Part shown: piece after piece, positions 6,238-13,061 of the stretch
Numbering within the stretch: position 1 is the first letter of the stretch
How the letters are laid out: each line of letters begins with the position of its first letter
Source: Scatocola faecipullorum
Lineage (GTDB): Bacteria > Pseudomonadota > Alphaproteobacteria > RF32 > CAG-239
Reading direction: 5' to 3'
Length of the DNA stretch: 14,574 nt
Assembly (NCBI GenBank): GCA_018714685.1
Contig: DVNC01000012.1
Span: 1 to 14,574 of the forward strand
Translations under genes and position numbers: made by a program
The notes under the pieces: model-generated
The model's database searches: none
The model's input: the letters and a program-made list of their open reading frames with translations, nothing else
What the model was told of the DNA's origin: nothing

Positions 6238-6501
6238 TTAGAACATATATTTCACTTCCTGATAGGTTAAGTATAAACCAATAATTGCGCCTGCAATAAC
6301 TCCCCACCATGCCACGGTCAAATCTGTCCAAGCATAATCGAAAAACAAGCAGGAAATTGCCCAAAGGATAAAACCTCCGATAATACCGGCACCGACACTG
6401 TTCTCAACAAGAGCCCATAATACGCCAATACCTGCACAAACAACCATCCATACTAAAACTACTGCAATCGCAACGAAAAATACTAATAAAATTGTTTCCA
6501 T
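6238..6501 (-). CDS. Small glycine-rich membrane protein, function unknown
   Basis: The 87-residue, very hydrophobic protein has three likely helices (about 4-31, 36-53 and 60-80) containing small-residue packing motifs (CAGIGVL, GAGIIGG, GVIAGAIIG). The start ATG at 6501 lacks a Shine-Dalgarno; the 20 bases before it are almost only A and T. The gene is AT-richer than its neighbours. It has its own promoter-like sequence about 180 nt upstream and its own terminator, so it is a single-gene unit. I do not recognise the family. Confidence 0.65.
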   Translation of the reverse strand: METILLVFFVAIAVVLVWMVVCAGIGVLWALVENSVGAGIIGGFILWAISCLFFDYAWTDLTVAWWGVIAGAIIGLYLTYQEVKYMF

Positions 6502-6680
6502 ATTTGAATTTTTTTTAATTTTAATAATAAGGTGCGAACAATCAGATTTATCAATTCATAGACTTCTCGGTAATCAAAAACTCGAACGAATTCAAACTCT
6601 CAAAAACCTTACGCCCAATCAAACCCGACACGTTCACTCAACAACACAATCTCAACTAAAAAAATATATAAACTAAGTTT
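6502..6680 (-). other. Long C-poor 5' leader of the 6238-6501 gene
   Basis: Between the candidate promoter (-10 at 6681-6686) and the ATG at 6501 lie about 170 nt of untranslated leader. From roughly 6570 to 6665 the plus strand is A/C-rich with few G, so the transcript would be U/G/A-rich, C-poor and largely unstructured. I found no open frame with an SD, no strong hairpin and no recognisable riboswitch. The rest of the gene-free interval (6722-6819) shows nothing beyond short complementary CCCT/AGGG pairs. Confidence 0.4.
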
Positions 6681-6709
6681 AGTATAGCACAAAAAAAAGG
6701 CCTAAACAA
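6681..6709 (-). promoter_or_regulatory. Candidate promoter of the 6238-6501 gene, overlapping a terminator
   Basis: TTGTTT (minus strand, 6704-6709), a 17-nt spacer and TATACT (6681-6686). The -35 lies in the loop and stem of the terminator ending the transglycosylase operon, and the spacer contains its T8 run. Confidence 0.5.
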
Positions 6710-6721
6710 TATATTTAAGCC
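6691..6721 (-). terminator. Intrinsic terminator of the transglycosylase operon
   Basis: On the minus strand GGCTTAAA (6714-6721) pairs with TTTAGGCC (6699-6706; one U-G wobble, 7-nt loop) and is followed at once by T8 (6691-6698). It is 98 nt past the stop codon at 6820. Confidence 0.78.
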
Positions 6722-6819
6722 CTGGCTAATGCTGATTTTGTCAAATAAATTAGGGAAGACAATGCGTAAGGAAACTTTCAACCTGAAAATTCTGTATGAG
6801 TTGACCGGAGAAGCCCTGC

Positions 6820-8565
6820 TTAAAGGGTGGGCCACTGCCCGGACGCCACCTCATCCATACTCTTGTGCTCTTTGCCGAAACGCAGATTATAAGCCCAGAA
6901 ATTAGCCATCACCCGCTCAATGTAAATACGGGTTTCACGAGAGGGAATAACTTCAATAAAAAGCAGCGGATCGTTATTATACTTGACCTTTTTCTGCCAT
7001 TTGAACAAATTGCCCGGCCCGGCATTATAGGCCGTCGCCAGATAAAAAAGATTGTCGGTGACAAAAGGCTTGCCCATAAGGTAGCTGAGATACTGCTGGC
7101 CGACTTCCATATTGTAATCGGCATTATACAAAACCGAACTGTCTCGCTTCAGACGCCGGTCTTTCGTCACATGATAGGCCGTGTTAGGCATCAGCTGCAT
7201 CAGCCCTTTGGCTCCGGCTCCGCTCTGTGCCTCCGGCTTAAAAGCCGATTCCTGTCTGATTAAAGCCAGAACCAGCGCCCGACTGACTTTCCAGCCGCCT
7301 TTCGGTTTCCATGTCGGAACCGGATAGGCAACGTTATCATAGAAAAGGCTTTTTTCATTATCCTTTATCTCATTGGAAAGCTTAATTCCCAAAGCCGGCA
7401 TATTATACTGTGCTGCCAAATACAAACAGGCCTCCTTCTGGCGCTCGTTCATATTTTTATAAGCATAATTCAGTTCTTTTTCCGCCAAATCGGGATTTTT
7501 TGACATTATTAAAACAATCGCCCGCTGAATGGCACTCGAGGCCAGCATGTCATTCACATAATCATAAGTACTGAAATTATTGAAATAAGCATCGCCCGAC
7601 CAGTTAAAGTCCCATGGCTGACGCAGCTGATAATTGGCCAGCATGCCGTAAAACGTACGCTTATATTTGGAAGCAGTTTTCAGCCACTGATTGGCTTGCG
7701 GCTTTTTGTTCAGTCGTGAATATGCCCGATAAGCCCAATAAGCGCCTGCACTAACCAACCATTCGTCATTATCGGTTTTGGCTCCGAGCCGACCGAAATA
7801 ATCCGCCGCTTTTCGATAATTGCCGCTCCGCCAGGCGGCCAGACCGCCGACCCACAAAGCCGTGGCATCTTTGCTGCGCCGGATTGCTTTTTCCGTATAT
7901 TGCAGAGCCAGCTTATCCTGCCCGTCGATTAAATAAGAAGTTGCCAGTGTTGCGCTCATCGCATCATATTCCCGGTCCGGTATCCACAGACGGAAATTTT
8001 TATCCGCCAGAATCAAACGTGCAACTTTAGTCTTTCCCCGGTTTATCGCCTGCCTGAAAGAAGAAACTTTCTGCCGGACATATTTGCGTTTGGCATCGCT
8101 CAAATGCTCATACTGATTGTTAAACCAGCTGTAAGGCGAAACCGGAAGCTTGGGCAAAAGCTTTTCAATATCTGCCAGCTCCTCCTTGGCGCCGTTGAAC
8201 TTGCTCTTGGCCAGACGCAGCAGACTGAGTGCCTGCGGATGGTCATAATAGAGCCGCAGCCAGTCTTTCAGCTCGGCATAGGAAGTCTTATAATTTTTGG
8301 AAAGATACTTTTCCGCCAGCACATGTCCCATCAAAATCTGATTGCTGACGTCGGCAATATGCTCGTCGGCGGTTTCCACATCATCTTTATTCAAAGCCCG
8401 GAAAATCTTTTTATAACTGGCAATATCCCGTCTGCTGATAACCAGATTATCCATAATCTGCTGATAGCACTGGCGGTCAATAATAGGCTTTGCCGCAAAT
8501 GCCTTTTGCGGAAACCAACCGGCGGACAATAACGCCGCAACTGTCAGAAAAAGCCTTTTCCACAC
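6820..8565 (-). CDS. Soluble lytic murein transglycosylase (Slt70-like)
   Basis: This periplasmic enzyme cleaves the MurNAc-GlcNAc bond of peptidoglycan to form 1,6-anhydro ends. From the GTG at 8565 it is 581 residues: signal peptide VWKRLFLTVAALL to about AFA (24), then a long alpha-superhelical U-domain with TPR-like repeats (about 30-410), then the goose-lysozyme-like SLT domain. That domain shows ALIRQESAF with catalytic Glu439, GAKGLMQLMP (451-460), TAYNAGPGN (511-519) and ETRIYIERV (544-552). I chose GTG because AGGA lies 8 nt upstream and the signal peptide then starts cleanly; the TTG at 8595 would add ten non-signal residues. It is 36 nt from the preceding gene, last in the operon, and followed by a terminator. 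Length and domain order are normal for Slt70. Confidence 0.92.
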   Translation of the reverse strand: MWKRLFLTVAALLSAGWFPQKAFAAKPIIDRQCYQQIMDNLVISRRDIASYKKIFRALNKDDVETADEHIADVSNQILMGHVLAEKYLSKNYKTSYAELKDWLRLYYDHPQALSLLRLAKSKFNGAKEELADIEKLLPKLPVSPYSWFNNQYEHLSDAKRKYVRQKVSSFRQAINRGKTKVARLILADKNFRLWIPDREYDAMSATLATSYLIDGQDKLALQYTEKAIRRSKDATALWVGGLAAWRSGNYRKAADYFGRLGAKTDNDEWLVSAGAYWAYRAYSRLNKKPQANQWLKTASKYKRTFYGMLANYQLRQPWDFNWSGDAYFNNFSTYDYVNDMLASSAIQRAIVLIMSKNPDLAEKELNYAYKNMNERQKEACLYLAAQYNMPALGIKLSNEIKDNEKSLFYDNVAYPVPTWKPKGGWKVSRALVLALIRQESAFKPEAQSGAGAKGLMQLMPNTAYHVTKDRRLKRDSSVLYNADYNMEVGQQYLSYLMGKPFVTDNLFYLATAYNAGPGNLFKWQKKVKYNNDPLLFIEVIPSRETRIYIERVMANFWAYNLRFGKEHKSMDEVASGQWPTL

Positions 8566-8601
8566 TTTGCCAGTCCTGTTATAAATAAAGCACAAATCCG
8601 G

Positions 8602-9345
8602 TTACTTGCGCAACCAGCGGATCTTAGCCGCGCAATCCTGCTGGCTCAACCCTTTCACACGGCAGCGGTTAACGATAATATTCGGAATGCGATCCATTGA
8701 ATAGCAGCCGTCGCCCAACAGCGTATAATCATAATGAACCGGCTGATTCGGCGGAATATCCGAAAAACTCAACGCCGTTTCCATATTCGGCCAGCGCAGG
8801 CGGACACTTAAGTTATTCAAGCTGCGGTCCAAGGTTGTCAGAATCTGAAAACGAACATCGCAGGTCACCGTTCCGCTCATCATCCGGTTGACGGTAAAAT
8901 CGCTGTAATAAAGAAAAATTAAGGTCTCTTCCTTTGGCAAAGGATTTCCGTCATACATAATCGGACGTATAATTGTCGTTCCGCGCTTGACGCCGTCAAG
9001 AGTCGGACGCTTGACCTGAGGCAATGACTTATAAAGATAATCCTCGGGATTTTCCACCACTTCTTTTGCCGGCGGCTTGGTCTGCTGCTGCACCGGTACC
9101 GTTGCAGGTTTGGCCGCTTGTTGTTTTGGTGTCGTACGTATTCCCCACCAGTTTCCGCCCAAGCGGTCTCTGTTGTTCCAACCGGAAACACGTCCCGTCT
9201 GCGGCTGAACCTGAGTCTCTGTCTTATCCGGCACAGCCGCCGGCGTTTCCTCGCCGAACATTTGGGCCGCAGCCCAGCCGCTCCAAAGTCCGATTCCCAG
9301 AATTGCCGTCAGTCCGGCCCTAAATTTCAGGTTCATTTTTTTCAC
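8602..9345 (-). CDS. Exported protein with a three-cysteine domain shared with the upstream gene
   Basis: The 247-residue protein is not recognised as a named family. The signal peptide ends near WAAA-Q (residues 24-28). A low-complexity Pro/Gln/Thr linker (about 32-95) follows, then a domain at about 120-247 with short predicted strands. That domain has Cys162, Trp185 (23 later), IPPNQP (197-202), Cys214 and Cys228 (14 apart), and an extra Cys238. Its neighbour at 9353 repeats the pattern with the same C-W and C-C spacings, so the two are tandem paralogs. The first codon is GTG (9345); the ATG at 9336, with GGTG six bases upstream, is an equally possible start. It lies in the operon between the paralog (7 nt away) and the transglycosylase, which suggests an envelope or peptidoglycan-linked role. 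Function unknown. Confidence 0.8.
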   Translation of the reverse strand: MKKMNLKFRAGLTAILGIGLWSGWAAAQMFGEETPAAVPDKTETQVQPQTGRVSGWNNRDRLGGNWWGIRTTPKQQAAKPATVPVQQQTKPPAKEVVENPEDYLYKSLPQVKRPTLDGVKRGTTIIRPIMYDGNPLPKEETLIFLYYSDFTVNRMMSGTVTCDVRFQILTTLDRSLNNLSVRLRWPNMETALSFSDIPPNQPVHYDYTLLGDGCYSMDRIPNIIVNRCRVKGLSQQDCAAKIRWLRK

Positions 9346-9352
9346 CGTTCAA

Positions 9353-10129
9353 TTATCTGATTTGCCCCATAATATCCGTGGCTTTGCTTAAATTCGACAC
9401 CGCTTTGTCATAAGTTTCGGTCAGTTCCTGCTCCTCTTTTTTGCGGGCATTCTGTTTTATTTTCTTTTCTTCGTTAAAAGAAACTTTCTTAAACTCACGA
9501 TAATATTCGGGATCGCGAGCGGAAACAAAACGAAACAGATTATCACAAGCTGCGGCACCGGCGCTCTGCATGGTCATACCCGACTGTTCGGGATCAACTG
9601 CCGAACAGTTCTCCAATGAAAATTCGGCATCGTTCAGCATCAGGAAACAGCGGTCGGACGCCAGCTTGGATTTAAGCGAAACCTGACGATAAGGCTGAAG
9701 CGGCGGAATCCGAATGCTGGTCGTCAGAGAAACCGGCGTAATGCCTTCCGTCTCGGAAACCGGCTCGGCAAAAGCGCCGCCGTTTTCATTATAGTTTTCC
9801 ATTTCCATCTTGCGCTTGGCCAATTCTTTTTCATCTTCGATAACATTGCCGATGGCCTCGTCTTTCCAAGTCAGGTTAACCGTTGCGTTATCGACGTTTT
9901 TGTTGGAACGGTTAAAGAAAGTAATGTTAAACTCACAGTTGGTAATTTTGCCGTCACGGTTTTTAAGCGGCTTAATGTCATGAACTTTAAACAACACGGC
10001 AGGCAGGCTTTCGTCAATGCTGCTGACCAGTTCATCGCTGTCTTCCCCGTCTTCGGCCCAGGCCGGAACGGCGCTCAACGCAAGCAAAGCGCAGGTTGCA
10101 TGCCATAAAAATTTTTTGTTGTTACCCAT
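9353..10129 (-). CDS. Exported protein, paralog of the next gene, with C-terminal charged helix
   Basis: From the ATG at 10129 the protein is 258 residues; SD AGGA lies 8 nt upstream, making this better than the TTG at 10144. The signal peptide MGNNKKFLWH to PAWA is cut before EDGE (26). The domain at about 43-178 has Cys65, Trp88, IPPLQP (141-146), Cys161 and Cys175. This is the same order and spacing as in the 8602-9345 protein, except for an insertion rich in Glu, Lys and Asn at about 96-135. A further Cys195 is followed by a strongly charged, probably helical or coiled-coil tail (about 203-258). It is first in the three-gene operon ending with the lytic transglycosylase, and a perfect FNR-type palindrome lies 26 nt before its start. 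No known family recognised; a periplasmic structural or regulatory partner is inferred from context only. Confidence 0.8.
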   Translation of the reverse strand: MGNNKKFLWHATCALLALSAVPAWAEDGEDSDELVSSIDESLPAVLFKVHDIKPLKNRDGKITNCEFNITFFNRSNKNVDNATVNLTWKDEAIGNVIEDEKELAKRKMEMENYNENGGAFAEPVSETEGITPVSLTTSIRIPPLQPYRQVSLKSKLASDRCFLMLNDAEFSLENCSAVDPEQSGMTMQSAGAAACDNLFRFVSARDPEYYREFKKVSFNEEKKIKQNARKKEEQELTETYDKAVSNLSKATDIMGQIR

Positions 10130-10155
10130 TGTCACTTTCCTCAACAGTTAAAAAT

Positions 10156-10169
10156 TTGATTGCAATCAA
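10156..10169 (-). promoter_or_regulatory. Perfect FNR/FixK-type box in front of the envelope operon
   Basis: TTGAT-TGCA-ATCAA matches the FNR/FixK/Anr consensus TTGAT-N4-ATCAA in all ten defined bases, and the palindrome extends by one more base on each side (10155-10170). The minus-strand TATTAT (10171-10176) next to it is a candidate -10, which would place the box over the transcription start, a position expected for repression rather than activation. A chance palindrome or another Crp-family regulator remains possible. Nothing else is visible in 10171-10224. Confidence 0.5.
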
Positions 10170-10224
10170 AATAATACTTTCTTTCAGCATACCCAAAAAT
10201 AGTGAACAAAAAGATAACACGCGC

Positions 10225-11031
10225 CTAATTGTTGCACAATTTTTGTTTCATCCGCAGCATATCAACCCAGGCCTTGGCCTTCTGTCCGCTGTTGCGCAGC
10301 AGATAGGCCGGATGGAAACTGGCCAGGACCGGAACTTTTCCGCCGTCTGACTTTTTATACTCCAGCCATTTGCCGCGCATTCTGGAAATCGGTTCGCCGT
10401 TGTCCAACAGTGCATTTGCGGCGCTGCCGCCCAAAATCATAATTGCCTCGGGCGACACCAAATCAATCTGCCTTTTCAAAAACGGCAGACAAACCGCTAT
10501 TTCGCCCTCGGTCGGGGTTCGGTTCCCCGGCGGACGCCACGGTAAAACATTGGTAATAAAACATTCATTGCGATCAAAACCGATGGCTTTCAGCATTTTT
10601 TCCAGCAACTGCCCGCTGCGCCCCACAAAAGGTATGCCGCTCCGATCCTCGTCCGCGCCGGGAGCTTCGCCGATAAGCAGCAGCCGTGCTGTCCCCGAAC
10701 CATACCCGAAAACAGTCTTGTTGGCCGTCAGCTTCAGGGCACAGCCGTCAAACTCTTCAACCATTTTTTTCAGTTCTTCCAGCGTTTCCGCCTTCTGACA
10801 CAATTCTCGCGCACTCTGGCAGGCATTGATTGTCGCCTGCGCCAGTTCGGTCGTAGCCGGGCGGGCACTGTTTTCGGCCGAACGAACGGCGGCGGAAACG
10901 GTTGCCGGAACAATCCGCGGCATTTCCTTCGCCGGTTCGGCCAACGCAAAAGGAACTTCCCCGCAGGTTTCATCCACGCCGGCGGTCAAATACCACTCAA
11001 GAATTTCCTTTATGCCTAAATCTTCGTTCAT
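10225..11031 (-). CDS. Family 4-type uracil-DNA glycosylase
   Basis: This enzyme removes uracil from DNA in base-excision repair. It has 268 residues: an N-terminal extension of about 85 residues (starting with a helix, EILEWYLTAGVDE, seen in alphaproteobacterial members) and then the UDG fold. Motif A is GEAPGADEDRSGIPFVG (121-137). TNVLPWRPPGNRTPT (160-174) and HPAYLLR (240-246, motif B) follow. Of the four Fe-S cysteines of the classical family only Cys97 and Cys181 remain; the first is Phe94 and the third Trp165 (PWRPPGNR instead of a Cys before RPP). I recall this variant from other Alphaproteobacteria, so it is probably a lineage trait and not damage. The start is ATG 11031 with a weak SD. 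It is the sole gene of its unit and divergent from the TPR gene. Confidence 0.88.
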   Translation of the reverse strand: MNEDLGIKEILEWYLTAGVDETCGEVPFALAEPAKEMPRIVPATVSAAVRSAENSARPATTELAQATINACQSARELCQKAETLEELKKMVEEFDGCALKLTANKTVFGYGSGTARLLLIGEAPGADEDRSGIPFVGRSGQLLEKMLKAIGFDRNECFITNVLPWRPPGNRTPTEGEIAVCLPFLKRQIDLVSPEAIMILGGSAANALLDNGEPISRMRGKWLEYKKSDGGKVPVLASFHPAYLLRNSGQKAKAWVDMLRMKQKLCNN

Positions 11032-11070
11032 AATACCGTAAACTAAAGCAAATCTTTTATTTTGTCATTT

Positions 11071-11084
11071 AATAATTAATTATT
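11071..11084. promoter_or_regulatory. AT-only 14-bp palindrome in the divergent UDG/TPR intergenic region
   Basis: AATAATT-AATTATT is a perfect palindrome 40-53 nt upstream of the UDG start, in a very AT-rich stretch. It could be an operator or a nucleoid-protein site, but an AT-rich palindrome of this length can also arise by chance. Confidence 0.25.
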
Positions 11085-11110
11085 TACACATAATAGTATA
11101 TAAATATAAA

Positions 11111-11139
11111 TTACTGTTGTATGATAGCGAAACTATTAT
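11111..11139 (+). promoter_or_regulatory. Candidate promoter of the TPR gene
   Basis: TTACTG (11111-11116), 17-nt spacer, TATTAT (11134-11139). Transcription would begin about 40 nt before the ATG at 11186. Other AT-rich hexamers nearby make the exact choice uncertain. Confidence 0.4.
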
Positions 11140-11185
11140 AAAATGGGCGTGATTCCTAATCGTTTAATTCAGGATTTGTTTAATT

Positions 11186-12973
11186 ATGGCAAAAGTCAGC
11201 TACATATTGGTCATTCTTGCGGGATTTATCCTTTTCAATTCCTGCTCCAACCAGCAGAAAATAGAAGCTTCGGCTCCGCAGCCGAAAGCACCGGCTGCCG
11301 CCCGAATTCAAAAATCCTACGGAGCTTACCTCGCCGGCCGCGTCGCCCATCTGCGCAAAAACTTCAACACCGCTGCCGACTATTACATTAAAGCTCTCAA
11401 CGAAGACCCCGACAATCAGGATCTGCTCAGTCGTGTTTATGTCATTCTTGCCTCCAAAGGGCGAATTGCCGAAGCGGCGCGCTACGCCGAAATATCTCTG
11501 CAAAAAGGCGATAAAAACAACATCACCTACATCATCATCGCCGTAGAAGAAATGAAACAGGGCCGTTATCCCGAAGTCATCAAAACCATCAATAAGCTCG
11601 ACGGCCAGGTTTACCGCGAATTCATTAATCCTTTAATCAACGCCTGGGCTTACGCCGGGGAAAACAGCCCCGACAAAGCGCTCAAAGAGCTTTCCGCCAT
11701 TGAAAAAGAACCGAGTTTCCGTGCTCTCTATAACTTCCATGCCGGGATGATTAACGACTATTTCGGACGCACCGCCGAAGCCCGCAAACATTACGAAGTC
11801 ATCGTTAATGAAGAGAGTCTGGAAATGTCTTTCCGCGCCCTGCAGGTCATCACCAACTTTTACATCCGCAGCGGTGAACAGGAAAAAGCCGTCGCTCTGG
11901 TTAACAAATATACTGATGACAAACTGATGCTTGATATGCTCAACAAGCTTGCCAACGATGTCCGCCGTGCAGATCCGCAGACAACCGCCAAAATCATCAA
12001 CAGTCCGCAGCTCGGCCTGTCCGAAGCCTTGTTCAGCATTGCGGCCACGCTGCGTCAGGGGCCTTCCGGCGTTGACCTTGCCCATATATTCATCTGCTTA
12101 TCGATTTACTCAAATCCCAAATATGATTTGGCCAAACTGCTGTTAGCCGACATTTTGGAAAACCGTGAGATGTATGCCGAGGCCAATGACGTTTACAACG
12201 AAATCAGCGAAGATTCCGTCGCCTACTACTCCGCTCAGGTAAAAAAAGCCAACAACTATGTCGCTCTGCAAGACTATAAAAACGCTGAAATTCTGCTGAA
12301 GTCCCTGGCCTTGGAATCCCCGGGAAACTATCAGGTTCTGCTGGATCTCGGCGATGTCCTGCGCTTGCAGAACAAACCGAAGGAAGCCATCCGTTTCTAT
12401 GAGGAAGCGCTTGAAAAGCTCCCCGAAAACGCCTCCCAACAGTGGGTACTCTATTATGCGCTCGGCGTCTCTTATGAAAGCAACAAACAATGGGACAAGG
12501 CCGAGGAAAACCTTGTCAAAGCATTGGATATCAGCCAAAATAACTATCTCATATTGAACTATCTCGGTTACAGCTGGCTGAAACAGGGCAAAAACGTTGA
12601 ATCCGCATTCGGTATGGTCGTTGACGCCTACAATCAGCTGCCCACCGACGGACACATCACGGACAGTCTCGGTTGGGCCTTTTACCAGCTCGGGATGTAT
12701 GACCGCTCAATCGAATATCTTGAAAAAGCGGCGGAACTCGAACCGGCCAATGCGCTGATTAACGAACACCTCGGCGATGCCTATTGGCTCGGCGGACGCA
12801 AAAACGAAGCCCGTTTCCAATGGCATCATGCCCTCACTCTCCCCGATGACAGCGGCGAAGTCATTCGGGAAGAAGTCGAAAAGAAAATTTCCCGCGGCGT
12901 CAGAGGACATCACCCGCTGGCTTTTGATAAAAAAGAAATCGAAGAAAAAATAAAAGCCATCAGCAAAGACTAG
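11186..12973 (+). CDS. Large tetratricopeptide-repeat protein, probable lipoprotein
   Basis: The 595-residue protein has an N-terminal hydrophobic signal (MAKVSYILVILAGFILFNSC). Cys20 could be lipidated, although FNSC is a poor lipobox. A low-complexity linker rich in Ala, Pro and Lys (about 25-40) is followed by helical TPR repeats over nearly the whole protein. The C-terminal repeats are the clearest: the block LNYLGYSWLKQGKN, then DSLGWAFYQLGMYDRSIEYL, then HLGDAYWLGGRKNEARFQW (about 465-550), a signature of TPR proteins widespread in Alphaproteobacteria. TPR scaffolds mediate protein contacts; an outer-membrane or periplasmic assembly role is plausible but not shown. ATG 11186 has AGGA with a long 11-nt spacing. 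A related gene order (TPR next to UDG) is not enough to name a pathway. Confidence 0.87.
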   Translation: MAKVSYILVILAGFILFNSCSNQQKIEASAPQPKAPAAARIQKSYGAYLAGRVAHLRKNFNTAADYYIKALNEDPDNQDLLSRVYVILASKGRIAEAARYAEISLQKGDKNNITYIIIAVEEMKQGRYPEVIKTINKLDGQVYREFINPLINAWAYAGENSPDKALKELSAIEKEPSFRALYNFHAGMINDYFGRTAEARKHYEVIVNEESLEMSFRALQVITNFYIRSGEQEKAVALVNKYTDDKLMLDMLNKLANDVRRADPQTTAKIINSPQLGLSEALFSIAATLRQGPSGVDLAHIFICLSIYSNPKYDLAKLLLADILENREMYAEANDVYNEISEDSVAYYSAQVKKANNYVALQDYKNAEILLKSLALESPGNYQVLLDLGDVLRLQNKPKEAIRFYEEALEKLPENASQQWVLYYALGVSYESNKQWDKAEENLVKALDISQNNYLILNYLGYSWLKQGKNVESAFGMVVDAYNQLPTDGHITDSLGWAFYQLGMYDRSIEYLEKAAELEPANALINEHLGDAYWLGGRKNEARFQWHHALTLPDDSGEVIREEVEKKISRGVRGHHPLAFDKKEIEEKIKAISKD

Positions 12974-13012
12974 ACAAAAACATTTGCTAACAAAGCTGGA
13001 CAAATTTCTCCC

Positions 13013-13043
13013 GATATGCTATTACTGATAACAGTAGCATATC
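13013..13043 (+). other. Hairpin in the leader of the 13062 gene
   Basis: GATATGCT (13013-13020) pairs with AGCATATC (13036-13043). After a 3-nt bulge the stem continues ACTG/CAGT around an ATAA loop. It lies 39 nt past the TPR stop and ends 6 nt before the SD of the next gene. The run after it (TTTCAA) is too short for a typical terminator, so it may be a weak terminator or a leader structure affecting translation of the downstream gene. Confidence 0.5.
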
Positions 13044-13061
13044 TTTCAAGGGAGAACAGCC

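Noticed and set aside
6762..6902. Plus-strand frame of about 46 codons starting ATG with GGGAAG three bases upstream
   Set aside because: It runs antisense into the 3' end of the transglycosylase gene, has too short an SD spacing, and shows no family resemblance.
8566..8595. TTG-initiated longer form of the transglycosylase
   Set aside because: It adds residues before a normal signal peptide, while GTG at 8565 has AGGA with 8-nt spacing.
11071..11084. CtrA binding site in the AT palindrome
   Set aside because: The TTAA half-sites are not separated by the seven bases required by the CtrA consensus.
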